The notes below the pieces were generated by a model, which was given only the letters and a program-made list of their open reading frames with translations, was not told the origin of the DNA and did not search any database. Both the position numbers and the translations under genes were made by a program. This document shows, in pieces, positions 11,078-23,225 of a DNA stretch of 64,000 nucleotides. Position 1 is the stretch's first letter; every line of letters begins with the position of its first letter. The DNA comes from Candidula unifasciata (Eukaryota; Mollusca; Gastropoda; Stylommatophora; Geomitridae). Location of the stretch: positions 40,001 through 104,000 of the forward strand of contig CAJHNH020001991.1 of NCBI GenBank assembly GCA_905116865.2. Direction: 5' to 3'.

Positions 11078-11172
11078 GTCAGAGAAAGGGACCCTTTTCC
11101 AACGCCTTTAAGCATTTGGACGATGTGGTCAACATCACGCTGGCCACCTTTACTTCCCAGAGCTTTATATAG
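11078..11172 (-). mobile_element. SINE family A fragment
   Basis: Contains gggacccttttccaacgcct and then gatgtggtcaacatcacgct followed by ggccacctttacttcccag. It lacks the tRNA head. Confidence 0.8.
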
Positions 11173-11174
11173 TT

Positions 11175-11589
11175 AACTATTTAAAGCTGCTTCAACATGA
11201 GATTCCAATGTAATTTTTTTTTTAATGTGCATTTCAATTCGGATTTGAACAAAAAACCTTGGGATCTGCATGTTGAGCGTTTAGCAATTTTATCACAGAT
11301 ACAAGTTACATTAACCCCTTCTATCTGAACTATTAGTTTAACTATTTATGTCCTAAGACGCTTCTCTTTAGCTCTTTAAGATCTAATTATTTCAAGTAGA
11401 ATTACCTGGAAAGATAGAGTTAAAGTAATACTAGGTTGGCACAGAAAGAGAGAATATTTCCTCATGCCTGTGACCTACGCTCACCACATCCATTCGTTTA
11501 ATCCTGCAGGCTTTTGTCAGTTGACAAACATATTTTCTAACTGTTCAAGCATAGTGGTGCTAGACATCATGTCTATCCAGTACCTTAGT
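11175..11589. other. No gene seen
   Basis: Unique A/T-rich sequence to the left edge of the 21-bp array. Confidence 0.4.
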
Positions 11590-12850
11590 GTTCTATGTCC
11601 ATACTCCAGTCCTCTGTGTCCATACTCCAGTCATTTGTGTCCATACTCCAGTCCTCTGTGTCCATACTCCAGTCCTCTATGTCCATACTCCAGTCCTCTG
11701 TGTCCATACTCCAGTCATTTGTGTCCATACTCCAGTCCTCTGTGTCCATACTCCAGTCCTCTATGTCCATACTCCAGTCCTCTGTGTCCATACTCCAGTC
11801 ATTTGTGTCCATACTCCAGTCCTCTGTGTCCATACTCCAGTCCTCTGTGTCCATACTCCAGTCCTCTGTGTCCATACTCCAGTCCTCTGTGTCCATACTC
11901 CAGTCCTCTGTGTTCATACTCCAGTCCTTTGTGTCCATACTCCAGTCCTCTGTGTCCATACTCCAGTCCTCTGTGTCCATACTCCAGTCCTTTGTGTCCA
12001 TACTCCAGTCATCTGTGTCCATACTCCACTCCTTTGTGTCCCATACTCCATACTCCCTTTTGTGTCCATACTCCAGTCCTCTGTGTCCATACTCCAGTCC
12101 TGTGTCCATACTTTCATCTGTGTCCATACTACCAGTCATCTGTGTCCATACTCCAGTCCTTTGTGTCCATACTCCAGTCATTTGTTGTACTCCATACTCC
12201 AGTCCAGTCATTGTGTGTCCATACTCCAGTCACTTTGTGTCCAGTCATTTGTGTCCATACTCCAGTCATCTGTGTCCATACTCCAGTCCTCTGTGTCCAT
12301 ACTCCAGTCCTTTGTGTCCATACTCCAGTTCTTTGTGTCCATACTCCAGTCATTTGTGTCCATACTCCAGTCCTCTGTGTCCATACTCCAGTCATTTGTG
12401 TCCATACTCCAGTCATCTGTGTCCATACTCCAGTCCTTGTGTCCATACTCCAGTCCTCTGTGTCCATACTCCAGTCATTTGTGTCCATACTCCAGTCCTC
12501 TGTGTCCATACTCCAGTCCTCTGTGTCCATACTCCAGTCATCTGTGTCCATACTCCAGTCATCTGTGTCCATACTCCAGTCATTTGTGTCCATACTCCAG
12601 TCATCTGTGTCCATACTCCAGTCATTTGTGTCCATACTCCAGTCATCTGTGTCTGTACTCCAGTACTCTGTGTTCATACTCATGTCCTCTGAGTCAGTTT
12701 TCTTGTCCTGTGTCAATTACTCCAGTCCTCTGTGTCCAGTACTTTAGTCCTCTGTGTCCAATACTCTGGTCCTCTGTGTTCAGTACACCAGTCCTCTGGT
12801 CCTCTGTGTGCAGTTTTCTGGTTCTCTATGTACAGTACTCTAGTCATGTG
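11590..12850. repeat. 1.26-kb minisatellite with a 21-bp unit
   Basis: The unit is tccatactccagtcctctgt plus g, about 55 copies. A recurring variant replaces cctctgt by catttgt, and an approximately 84-bp higher-order pattern is visible at 11590-11830. Indels around 12040-12260 shift phase, and units decay past 12650. All plus-strand frames are long and open because the unit has no stop, so the 365-482 residue frames are not genes. Confidence 0.97.
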
Positions 12851-13019
12851 TCTACTACTACAAATAATTTCTCATGTAAATGCCAAATGTCTAACACTCT
12901 CATTCTCTCTCTTCATCTCTTGATCTTTCATCAAATGAAGTTGATTTTCAGCGAAGGCGCCTGGTCTCACAGTGTGTTTAAGGAGGCATGCACCTTATGG
13001 TTTGCCAGATCAAATCGTG

Positions 13020-13352
13020 TGTGTTTTGCTGACTGAGGACACTTTGTAATGGCTACGGCATTCACTTGAAGTATCCAGCGTATCTTACTCAGTTTGTGAC
13101 TGGAATCACTGGCATAGGCAGTTGAGCAATTATGGGCCAAGCTCATTTGCAGTGATGCTGGAACCGTAACGACTAACTAACTAACTAACTAACTAACTTA
13201 CTATCTAACTAACAAACAAACAAACAAACCAACCAACCAAACAACCAACCAGCCAGCCAACCAACCAACCAACCAACCAACTAACTAACTAACAAACAAA
13301 CAAACTAACTAAACTAACTAACTAACTAACTACTAACTAACTAACAAACTAA
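13020..13352 (+). repeat. CTAA / CAAA / CCAA tetranucleotide array, probable expanded LINE tail
   Basis: The array at 13165-13352 mixes ctaa, caaa and ccaa units. Just upstream the sequence reads like ICSDAGTVTTN then stop, which parallels the Cys-rich terminus and TAACTAACT tail of the RNase H LINEs ending at 19050 and 56695. I infer that the array grew from such a tail. Confidence 0.7.
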
Positions 13353-14110
13353 CTATCTTTTGATCTGCCCCATGAATTTCTCTGTTTTGGTGCCATACTC
13401 AAGTTTTCTCCCATTATACAACTGTCCAAAGAATGTGGAGTGTTCAACTCTGATGTGGTTTACCAATCTTCTGTGTGTAAATAATTTTTACGTCAAGATA
13501 TCATTACAGATGCTATTGGCCTATAGTGTTCTCAAGGACTGCAAAGGGCGGAAGGCAAAGGACGGAAGGCAATGGATGGACCAGACTGCCAGCCCTATGT
13601 GACACACAACAGCACAACATGATGATTATGAGGGGGCTCTTACATCTATTTTTTTTTAAACCACCTGTACAGCTCTCACGTAATTTCCCTTGTCAGTAAC
13701 AATGCATGTCAAATGCTTTTATATGTTTTATCAGAACATTTATTAATCTGCCCATATCTCAGAACAATACTCTCAGAGCTATACCTATACAGAGTGACTG
13801 GCCAGATGAGTACATCCCCCATAGATAAAACTGTTTATTTACAGATGATAGAATTTGTTTTGGTTTTTCAGTGAATACATCATTTTCCACCCCAAATCTA
13901 ATTTTGAATATATCTGATAGTTATTTACGTATTCCTATGTAATGTGTCCAATTTGTATTTTATACTGTGCAGCTTATTATATACACTTCTGTTTTGTTGA
14001 CTTCTCTCAGCAACACTCAAAACCATTATATTTACTTAACCACAAAAATCACGATTAGCCACACAAAGTTTGGGTTGGTTCTGCAACATCCTGAAAAGGA
14101 TATGCAACTA
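13353..14110. other. No gene seen
   Basis: A/T-rich unique sequence. The 80-codon frame at 13360-13602 has no recognisable motif. Confidence 0.4.
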
Positions 14111-14114
14111 CATA

Positions 14115-14690
14115 TTTTCTTTCTTCTTCCGCCTTTCTATCTCCCAATAGAGCATAGGCCCCTCAATCAAATCATGCCAAGTCGTTCTATCCTTCACTAT
14201 CGCATGCAGCTCTCCCCATGTCCTCCCCATCTTTTTAACTTGACTCTTTAGCTCCCCTCTCCATGTGTTTTTGGGTCTTCCTTGATTTCTAATGCAAAGA
14301 CATTCTAGTTACAGTGTTCTCAGGTTTTCTATACGTGTATCCTATCCAACGCCAGCAACTTCTCTTCACCTCTTGGTCCGATGGAACCTGTTTCTTCTTT
14401 TTCTTCTGCCTTTTTATCCCCCAATGGAGCATAGGCCCTCAACCAACTCACGCCAAGTCGTTCTATCCTTTGCCATTACATGGAGCTCTCCCCATGTCCT
14501 CCCAATCTTTCTAGCCTCATTCTCCAGCTCTCTTCTCTTTTTGGCCTTCCTTTATTCCTATGCCCCAGTGGGTTCCAATGCAAAGACATTCTAGTTATGC
14601 TGTTCTACTGTTTTCTCAGTGTGTGCCCTATCCAACGCCAGCGTCTTTTGGAACCTGTTTAGTTCTCTCCTAAAGCTCTACATTAGTGAT
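14115..14690 (-). pseudogene. Two tandem LINE 3' ends (TWGELHVMAKDRTTWRELVEG)
   Basis: On the minus strand two consecutive copies, about 285 bp apart, encode a C-terminus reading TWGELHVMAKDRTTWRELVE and GLCSIGG, then a G/A-rich 3' tail (ggcagaagaag). Short relatives of this end lie at 44990-45080 and 49795-49880 in plus orientation. The duplication includes both tails, so it is either two nested insertions or a segmental tandem duplication. Confidence 0.8.
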
Positions 14691-15735
14691 TCTATCGTAC
14701 CATTTAATTTCCTTTATTCTGCGCAGACACCAATTAATGAATGTTTATAGTTGACTGGTAATTGCCTTAGTTGTTCTCCATGATTCCACTCCTTACAACA
14801 GTAATGATTTGACATTAGAATTTAGTGTAAGTGTGCTCATTTCTTGTATATAAAATTGACCCTGACAACAACTGACCAAAATTACAGTGCAAAAACAAGT
14901 GATGACAACCTGAAGTAAATCTAAGTGTGCTCATTCCTTGTGCACTAAAATGATACTGACAACAACCTATGACAAAAACTATTGTACCCAAACAAGTGAC
15001 AATAACTGGAAGTAAGTCTGTGTGTGCTCACCTGCCGTATGAAACTGTTTGAGCTGTCTGAAAAACTTCCATCTGACCTTTTATTGAATTTTCCCTTAGC
15101 CTTTCCTCCTTTGCCCTGGGGACACACCCAATAAAATTTAAAAAAAAAATGACATCAGTTTCTAACTGCCACACAATCTCTCCCAGCCAATAATCAGGAA
15201 CTTATAATAAGCATGTGCCAATGTTATTATTAACTGAATACTATGTATGTGTACGTGTGCAAATAAAAAAAAAAAATTATGAAATATGAAAAATAAGCAA
15301 AACAAAACAATAGCGCCATCAGGTGTCTGTTTCTCTGACTTTTTTCTCCCTCTTCTTTTTCTTTAAGTTCACTGACACATCGTTTTTACATAGTGACAAA
15401 CCAACCAAAGCATTTGTTAACTGCTTCTGGTTTTACTATACAATTTGATGTTCAGTTGTTTGCCACTGGCCTCTGAATGGCCGAGACTCATCATGTTGTT
15501 GAAATCATTGCAAAGCTGGCTGCGCTCATCGCATCTGCAGCTGAATTGAACTGGTATGTAAAAATTATAAACCTACATTTATAACCTCTAACTCACAAAT
15601 TTACTTTAGACAGTTTAAATATAGTCCCTGTCCCCAGCATTTGTTGTTGTTTGTGGTTTTACATGGGCATTTTATATTTGGTAGTTTGCCACAGCATTTA
15701 AATGGTTATAGCTCAACCTGCCTAAATCAAAGCAA
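14691..15735. other. No gene seen; short diverged direct repeats
   Basis: Two related segments around 14820-14910 and 14925-15010 share aagtgtgctcattccttgt, then caacaactgacc / caacctatgac and caagtgatgac-like motifs (about 100-bp period). The rest is unique A/T-rich DNA. Confidence 0.55.
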
Positions 15736-15894
15736 AGCAGTCTGTTCCCAAATCATCTGCTGTTGAGGAGCAAGGGCCGACCAGCACCAAGATAGGCAGT
15801 GATAATGACAGATACATGATGTATGCAAGATAGTTAGAGATGCATGTTGTAAGTACACTGCTGTACACAGTGACATAAACATGGTGTACGTAAC

Positions 15895-16030
15895 AAAGAG
15901 ATCTTCATCGTTTTCGACCAGCACCAAGATGGGTACAGGATATAAGTGACAACTTGGGTTGGAAAAGGCAGACCATGATGAGAGCAAAGCTCTGCGAAAG
16001 GCCTACTACACGATGATGATAATGATGAGA
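15895..16030 (+). pseudogene. LINE 3' end fragment with ATGATG tail
   Basis: It contains cgaccagcaccaagatgggt then acaggatataagtgac and ends atgatgataatgatgag. It matches the 3' end of the LINE at 61840-62175. Confidence 0.75.
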
Positions 16031-16879
16031 TACGACAAAATTAAAATAGGAAATAAAGCTGGTGTTCAACTTATAAATTTACTGAAAGTCTTTGTATAAT
16101 CAGGAATCAAGTGAAAGAGTCAGATGGAAACTAAACCTCGGTCTTTTAACATTGATAAGGATAAATACAATTTTGTATTTTCTGGTACACAGGAAAAAGT
16201 GTTTGCTCATCTATATGGTAAGAGAGTCATGGTGTATGTACATGGTGGGAATTGCATGTTGTATGTACCATGTTGTATGTGCACACTATGAGAGATACAT
16301 TCTGTAGGTATGTTAGTCTTTAAGGTGAAAGATTCCTGGTTTATGCACATGTTAACAGTTGCAAGTTGTATGTCTGCTGGTGTATACAGTGCAAGATGCA
16401 TGCTACACAAACTGGTGAATTTGGTGGAGATCTATGTTGTATATAAAAGGTGTACACAGTGAGATATTCATGTTGTATGCATGCTGTATGTAGGTAGGTA
16501 CACTGGTATACACAGTGAGAGATGCATGTGTGCACGCATGTACACCTTGAGAGATGCATGGTGTATGTAAAAAGGACAAGAGATAAATGTTGTAAGATAA
16601 TGACAGATACATGCTGTATGCAAGATAGTGAGAGATGCATGTTGTATTTACACTGTTGTACACAGTGATGATAATACATAGTGTATGTAACAAAGAGATA
16701 CAGGTGCATTATAAGGCAGTTTGAGGTTTATACAACAGATGAACATCATGGCATTCGGGTAGTAACCCATAAGTGCTCCGTTATTTTTCTAACTCAAGTC
16801 TGAGTCCGAAGAAGATCAGCACAGTGCACAGGCTCTGCAGCACCGGCAAGGATCCTGAAATACTTTGGGCAGATTTTTA

Positions 16880-17085
16880 ACTACAAATTTTTGCCTTGGC
16901 AGCGCCGTTAGGCTACTCTTTTTGATTTCCAACTGCCAAGGGATTTTTTACTTGTGCAACAATGCACACAGGCATCCAATCTTACTACCCAGAGACCAGG
17001 GGGAATTTCTAGGGGATTGAACCCGGAACCTCCAGCACTTGAGGCTGACACCATGCCTCGAGACCATACAGCCCCCTAAATACGG
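16880..17085 (-). mobile_element. SINE family C, inverted copy
   Basis: On the minus strand the tRNA-like head contains gaggcatggtgtcagcctca and a B box gggttcaatccc. The body includes ctctgggtagtaagattgga and tgtgtgcattgttg, ending near gcgctgcc and aaaatttg. It matches the plus-strand copy at 19385-19625. Confidence 0.85.
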
Positions 17086-17660
17086 CAGTGTAAGAAAGTA
17101 AAACAGTGAAAGTTGCAGGTTTTATGTATGCTACACACTGTATGCACAATGGTGTTGTACAAGATAAGACATGCATTTTGTTTGTTCATTGGTGAACATG
17201 AGGAGATGCATAGTGTAAGTAGGTCAGTGAGAGATGCATGCTGTATGTATGTATACACTATATGTACACTGGTTTTGTACATGATGAGAGATGCATGTAT
17301 GTTGCAAAGTAGGATAACCGCAGATGCATGCTGTTATGTATGCTGCTGTACATGACATAATGAGAGATGTAGGTTTTATGTACACTGGTTTACATGATAA
17401 GATGCATGTAGTTTGTAAGCTGTGACTGACACATGTTGTATGTATGCTGGTTATATGACAGCTGCATGTTGTATTTACAACAATGGTGTATATGATGAAA
17501 TGCATATTGCATTAAGTTTTAAGTCATTAAGTGTAAGCAGCGAGAGATGCACGTTGTTAGTATGCTAGTGTAAATTAGAGATACAGATTGCCTGCACAAT
17601 AGTGTACACGATGAGAGATGTTTGGTTTATGTAGGTCAGTGAGAATGATATGTTGTATGT

Positions 17661-18595
17661 TCACATAATAAGACAGTGAGTACTACTACAACCACACCAA
17701 GAACAGCTGTGCTTGTTAAGTGCCGCTACCGGAAGTGGGGGTCGGATGGAAGCGAATTACGTTAACAGCTATACAAAAAAGACCTTTCCCATGCACAAAA
17801 ATATAAAGGATGTGCAATTTAATGTGCCGTTACATGGAATTAACAACAATAGTTCACCTGGTTGACTTGAGGCTGAGCGGTATCTACAAATTCCTGAAAT
17901 GGAGAAGAGGCGAGCGCCATCTTTTCTGCTGTCTTTGACAAAGCTTCCAACTAGTCCAAAACGGAGCCATAGAAACTGTTTAAACCACTACAGCCTAGGC
18001 AGTCTAGGCTAGATCACATTGTTTGACAAACCTGTGTCATGAATACACAACAGAAACCGCACACACAAATCTATATTCTTTACACAGAGATATACCCAGA
18101 TGTGTTGTTCTTGATCATGGAGACTGCTTGTGTCCGGCTCGAAAGGAAACTATCTTATTTTTGGAATGTCGCAATCAAACTGACCATTAAAAAAAAACAC
18201 TACAGAGTGTTGTTGATGCACTGGTAAATAAACTAATCCCATTTTAAAATGTTTTTAAAACAAAATATTACACAAATTTAACTTTATAGTCTATATAGCT
18301 CGAAATAGAAACCAATAAATATGTAATCCTTTCGATCTCAGCATACCAGTCAGTTAAAATATTACGGATAACGCTGCCTGATGTTACAAGAGCTACCATT
18401 GGTGGTATGTGTTTTGTTTTTTATTCCTATCCCGTCTCCTTATCCCTCTCTCCCACATACAGCACAGACGTACATAACATATTCTCACAGCAAGCATCTG
18501 TGGAAACTACGTCGAGCACCCGACCTGGCAGCTAGCCCATGGCATTTTGTATCCACAGCAAGCAAAAAGAAACTTATCTTATGGTACGAGTTGGG
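17661..18595. other. No gene seen
   Basis: Unique A/T-rich sequence. The 62-codon frame at 18039-18227 lacks recognisable motifs. Confidence 0.4.
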
Positions 18596-18604
18596 AAAAC
18601 CCAT

Positions 18605-18735
18605 CATTATTATCTTGCGGCAGGTATTTTGCAGAACGTCGCTCTCCTCACTGCAGGCCGGAGAGCCACCACCCCCTTTTTTTCCAGTGGACTTCCAAAC
18701 CCAGGTTGGACCATGATACTCCGTGTCCGCTAAGG
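18605..18735 (-). pseudogene. LINE 3' end fragment
   Basis: It starts at an ATTATTATC tail, continues with aggtattttgcagaacgtcg, and ends with accatgatactccgt. The same 3' region is seen at 28885-29060 (minus) and, inverted, at 62090-62175. Confidence 0.65.
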
Positions 18736-18769
18736 CTAAACACTTAGTTCGCTATCACTACCGACGGTC

Positions 18770-19055
18770 GGCCTATGGATCATGCTGATATTATCAATGC
18801 CCTCAGAGAAATGGGAAGGATAGAGGACTTTGGTGGCAGTGAATCCACATCACTCGCCAGAATGGCAGATTTGGGAATTAAGATCGGCACAGCAAAAAAC
18901 GAGGCGCACACCGGACACGTCAGAAGACTTGTTAATCAACATAGAACTGGTACTATTAGCCATCGGACGTTGGGGTTCATACTGAGGGGAGGATCTGAGC
19001 ACCTATGGACATGTCCGGAGTGCAATGACGATAACCCAACTAACTAACTAACTAA
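18770..19055 (+). pseudogene. LINE RNase H C-terminal segment with TAACTAAC tail
   Basis: An uninterrupted frame from MDHADIINALREMGRIEDFG through RRLVNQHRTGTISHRTLGFI to LRGGSEHLWTCPECNDDNPT, then a stop in a taactaactaactaac tail. The Cys pair near the end is a zinc-finger-like terminus typical of this LINE group. A nearly identical, longer copy lies on the minus strand at 56690-57190, so this family was active fairly recently. Confidence 0.88.
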
Positions 19056-19069
19056 CTTTGTTCAGAAGA

Positions 19070-19267
19070 CCCCCCCCCCCCCTTTTCCCCCTCCAGTGGC
19101 CCACAAGAGAAGTTCTCGTGTATGGTTTTTGTTTGCACAAATTTTATTTTATTATTATATTTCTTTGCCACTCAGGACATATCGCTATTACTATTATTTA
19201 CTCAAGCAAGGCTGGAGCTACTCGCTTTGTGCGACGCTTTAGGTAGCCGGGTGGCCGCTCTAGAGAG

Positions 19268-19328
<61 letters not shown>

Positions 19329-19330
19329 CC
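19070..19330. repeat. Poly(C) patch and GA microsatellite
   Basis: A C12 run begins near 19071. A GA dinucleotide run covers about 19264-19324. Confidence 0.92.
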
Positions 19331-19384
19331 GAGTTATATTGTATAACAGGGCAATGAAGCCGATCCTCTCTACTCTAGCTAGGG

Positions 19385-19625
19385 ACTACGTGGTCTCGAG
19401 GCATGGTGTCCGCCACGAGTGCTAAAGGTTCCGGGTTCAATCCCCGGTAAGGGTTGGGATTTTTTAACGTGGACTTGGACTTATAGTAATTTCCGCTGGT
19501 CTCTGGGTAGTGAGATCGGACGCCCGTGTGCATTGTTAGAGATCGAAAAGATAGACTAATGGCGCTGCAGGGGCAAAATTTTGAGTTAAAAATCTCCCTA
19601 AAAAATCTCCTACAAGCAGATACCA
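19385..19625 (+). mobile_element. SINE family C, plus copy
   Basis: The tRNA-like head has cgaggcatggtgtccgccac and B box gggttcaatccc. The body carries tctctgggtagtgagatcgg, gtgtgcattgttag and ggcgctgcaggggcaaaatt, ending in an A/T-rich 3' part. It is homologous to 16880-17085. Confidence 0.85.
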
Positions 19626-20004
19626 ATATGTTGTAAAGATTTCTGGATAGAAATTAACTTAAAGAACAGACTGATTGCATCATTGTGTAGTTATGTCACG
19701 AGAAGGTCACAACATTCCGATTTTTTAGTCTGTGTGTCCCATTGATGTTCCTGTGTAGTCATTCTCTGTTATTCTCGGGATGTGCCTAATATAACACCAT
19801 CTTCATTGTCTTGTATTTTTTTGATCACCAGTGGTTGTACAAACATGACTTTTCTTTACAAAATACTCACATTATGTTTACATTTCTTTCTGTGATTTCT
19901 TTTATAAACCTATTTGGAAGCTGTGGACATGTAGTTTTATAGACGATTGATGGGAATATCCTGGACAGATAAAAAGAGTAATGAAGACGTCTTGAAAGAA
20001 ACTG
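19626..20004. other. No gene seen
   Basis: Unique A/T-rich sequence. Confidence 0.4.
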
Positions 20005-20280
20005 ACCCGTGAAAATAATTGATTGCTCACATCAGAAAGAGGCAATCTACATTCTTTGGTCATGTGATGGGAAGGAGAAAACTGGAGTACATATAGACAG
20101 TAGTAATGTTGGAGGAGAGGCAGAGAGAGACCGAGAGAAAAGATACTGGACCGTTTGACATCATAGCATGGAGGTTCATCTGTGTCAGATACGATTGAAA
20201 GTACACGAGACAGAATGTTGTGGGTAGACATGACTACCAGCGCCACACGGCATGGGCTTCAGGAAGAAGAAAAGTGGTTG
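20005..20280 (+). pseudogene. LINE 3' end relic
   Basis: Near-identical motifs to 3377-3640 (attctttggtcatgtgatgg, gagaaaactggagtac, ggagagaccgagagaaaaga). Stops in every frame. Confidence 0.75.
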
Positions 20281-20429
20281 TCCAGTATTTCCTTTATTCC
20301 TTCACCTGTATTGGATTCTTCCCATTTAATGTTCATCAGTTTCTTCCAGCGTTATCCTAAGGTTCACAGCCATTTATTTAGCACCGTTGCCATTATCATC
20401 AAATGCCTTGATGTCTGGTGTGAGCAATC

Positions 20430-20735
20430 CTGATTCTCATATAACGCCATCTCTGGGTGGGTGACGAAGCCCAATTGTGGGGGAGAACATGAACATACCC
20501 ACTGCCTCCCCAACAAGCATGGCGTAAGAGTCTAACAACTGGGATCTTACTTTGAAATCGGAGTCCATCTGCCCGAGAAGCAACGAACCAACACTGTGCA
20601 TAAAATAAGTCAGATCTGTAAATAAGATGTGCACTTAACCCAATCAAAGTTCAGAGACGGACGAACAACCAGAACTTTCTGCAGGAGTTTACAGCTGGCG
20701 AACGTGAAAAAAGAAGAAGAAGAAGAAGAAGCACA
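20430..20735 (-). mobile_element. SINE family B copy with GAAGAA end
   Basis: Shares ccactgcctcccc, aacaagcatgg, tcggagtccatctgcc, gacggacgaacaaccagaac, and then tttacagctggcgaacgtga followed by an AGAAGAAGAAG run. Other copies are at 30575-30840, 34775-34985, 55130-55400, 60660-60925 and (diverged) 23580-23790. Strand is uncertain because a clear pol III box was not identified. Confidence 0.8.
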
Positions 20736-21549
20736 ACAGGTGTAAACAAAATATAGATCATATAAACACAAACAGTTCATCCATTTATGATGGGTCTTTC
20801 GCCTATACTCACATCGATAAGTTGTGATATTTTGAAAAAAAATGGCAGGTGTGCTTTTCAGACCGGCGAAAAGTTTTATGCAATAGTATTGCGTATATAC
20901 GAATAACGTCGTGACCGACTACTTCTGTCAACAGCAAATCGCAGTTCTGGTGGCGGCTGTTGGTCTTTGACACCTCTAGCGGCTGCTTCATGCATTTGCC
21001 TGTACTTGTTTCTGGATTTAGCCGTGACTAGTTGTCCATTCGCTAGATTGTATACCGGAGAGTAAGGTGTATTTTGTGTGATTTACTTGAACAGGTATGG
21101 AGCAATTTTTGGGCAACCATTTTTGAAGTAAGTTGAAACCTCGACTATCAGCTATCGAATACAGCCCCTTTACGTGTTCCAAGTTGCCTGTTGGCTCATC
21201 TCTGTTTCAGCGAGCAATAACCTCGTACTTCCACAATGTTGTATAAATGCCACACACTCTCACGCTTCCCTGGCACACTCTGTACATCATACCTAATTTC
21301 TCCTGTACCATATGTGAGTTGTCAATACAACATATTCTTTGGATCACAGCCAATCCGCAACAGGTACTGCTAAAAAATGTATAAGCATCGTATATTTTAC
21401 GTTATCGTTTGGCCGTTCCTTATCACGACCCTTAACATTTGTTAGTTTTATTGCAGACCATCTGGAGAATATAACATTTTAAAAAAGGCAAAATTTTAAG
21501 TTTTGAACCTTTGCATTCTTAACTCCTAATTAAAGTATGTAATGTTTTC
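20736..21549. other. No gene seen
   Basis: Mostly unique sequence, A/T-rich from 21250. I see no exon-like frame with family similarity on either strand. Confidence 0.4.
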
Positions 21550-21551
21550 AT

Positions 21552-21882
21552 AACAGATACAATCCAAACACTAAACTACTTCAAGTCACAAACCAAGAAA
21601 CTTTAGACAGTATGATAACCAAGAGAAGATGGAAATGGATTGGCAACGTTATGCGAATGAATCCTGATATACCCGCCAAAACAGCTCTCACATGGACACC
21701 AGAGGGAAAGAGAAAACAGGGGCGCCCAAAAACAACATGGGGAACGATGGAACGTGACCTGAGTGCGGCATCTTTGACATGAAAAACTGCACTGAAGATT
21801 GCAAAGGACAGGAAAGCAAGGAAAGTCCTCCATGAAGCCTTATGTGCCACTAGGCATAACGAGAACTGATGATGATGTTTTC
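21552..21882 (+). pseudogene. LINE 3' end (RRWKWIGNVMRM family)
   Basis: The frame reads ETLDSMITKRRWKWIGNVMR, ALTWTPEGKRKQGRPKTTWG and KARKVLHEALCATRHNEN, a C-terminus common in RTE-type LINEs of marine invertebrates, broken by one stop (near 21780). It ends in tgatgatgat. The TTAA end of the next element begins immediately after this tail. Confidence 0.85.
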
Positions 21883-22779
21883 TTAACTCTTTTAGGACGG
21901 CATTTTTTCTGGGGCTTGGACAGCATTAATTTTAAGCGGAATTTTTTTAGTGCAACACGACAAAGCTAAAACCTTCCTGAAGAAAAAGTATGGGCTGTAT
22001 CGGGACTTACAATATATCAAATTAAAGATAAATGAGTGCAGAATAAATCTAAACTACTTAAATGTCAGTATAACATCAAATTATTATTAAAATCACACAA
22101 CATTCAAGGATGTTAGACAGATATAAAAATTGTAAACATAAAAAAATTGTGTGCTAACCTTATTTTTTACTGGTTCAACAACACTGCTATCCAATTCTAA
22201 GAATACACATGCCTTCACTGTTCAATTATGTATTAGCTAGTCTTTTTTTAAAACAATTAATTTAAATACTTTGGATATTATAATCATTTTTGTCAATTTT
22301 CACAATAACCGAAAATCGGAAAAACAGCTGATCGAAACATTGATCTAATTGAAATATTTTGTGAAATGTTCATATCCTAAACTAAATTATCGTTAGTAGA
22401 TTTGTCCTTTAGATATCAATCATAATATCAAGACTCTTGTCACCCTCTGGCAGGGATTCATCAACGATAAAGCAGTATAAACAGTTCTAGACCTTTCCCC
22501 TTATCATTTAGTTTAGAAAAATCAAGTAAAAATTGTTTCCAATCTAAATAATTTTTTTTTAAATCACAAAATAATGGACCGACCACGATGAACATCGCAA
22601 ATGAAAGTACATCCTGTTGTTAATCCTAATTGTTAAAAAAACTTGCTCATAAAAGTTCGTTTACCCTACAAACGGAACAAGATTAGAGTGTCTCTATCAT
22701 GAGCCAGTAAACTGGCTTTACGTCTTTAAGGGATAGACTTAATCGCCAGTATACTGGCTAAACGTCCGTAAAGAGTTAA
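21883..22779. mobile_element. piggyBac-like non-autonomous element, 897 bp
   Basis: Both ends carry TTAA (21883-21886 and 22776-22779) and inverted repeats: left TTAACTCTTTTAGGACGGC, right (inverted) TTAACTCTTTACGGACGTT. TTAA target duplications are the piggyBac hallmark. A subterminal motif gccagtatactggc lies near the right end. No coding capacity; A/T-rich interior. An inverted second copy lies at 34079-34765. Confidence 0.85.
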
Positions 22780-22955
22780 CAACTACCAAAGCAGGCGCAA
22801 CACATGAAAAGATCTGAAATGAAAGAAAAAAAAAAAAAAAGCCGCCCTAGGAGAAGATGGATTGGTATCACTAAAAAGCTACTACATCGATACGGAATGA
22901 CATCAGCCCATTGATGGCAGCATTGACTATTGTCATTCCGTGTTGGTGTTTTAAA
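22780..22955. other. No gene seen; A17 run
   Basis: A 17-base A run occurs near 22827 within otherwise unremarkable sequence. It may be the tail of a retroelement fragment. Confidence 0.4.
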
Positions 22956-22959
22956 AAAA

Positions 22960-23225
22960 AAGTAAAGCAAAGGACCCTTTTCCACGCTTTTAGGCGTATT
23001 ATGTATATAGGGCTAGACCTATATTTTATAGACCAAACGGCACTTGGCGGTGATGCGGTCGGCATCACGCTGGCCGCCTTTACTTCACAGGACTGTACTT
23101 GGTAAACACTCAAGGTCGGAAGCCAATGTCTTTTTGAAAAAAAGTCAGGCTCCTTTTGGGGCTCGAACACACCTACTTCCGATCGGCATGCAAGCGATTT
23201 GTCTAACTTTGTCTCAGATGGTTAA
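22960..23225 (-). mobile_element. SINE family A, nearly full-length
   Basis: It reads (plus strand) aaggacccttttccacgctt, cctatattttatagacca, ggcatcacgctggccgcctt, then a divergent linker and an inverted tRNA-like head containing ggggctcgaacacacc. Confidence 0.9.

Larger units (their letters stand above)
15740..17660. repeat. Degenerate tandem array of about 37-45-bp units
   Basis: Recurring motif gagagatgcatgttgtatgt then acactggtgtacacagt, strongly diverged. Copies are visible at 15830-15890, 16200-16720 and 17100-17660. The array is interrupted by a LINE tail at 15895-16030 and by a SINE at 16880-17085. Confidence 0.85.

Noticed and set aside
11464..13036. Open frames of 365-482 residues on the plus strand and 195-208 on the minus strand
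   Set aside because: All come from the 21-bp minisatellite; coexistence of long frames in several phases and on both strands shows composition, not coding.
19400..19470. Possible tRNA genes at SINE heads (also 9760-9800, 37010-37060, 32200-32300)
   Set aside because: B boxes are present but acceptor and anticodon stems do not close, and each is followed by a SINE body; they are SINE promoters.
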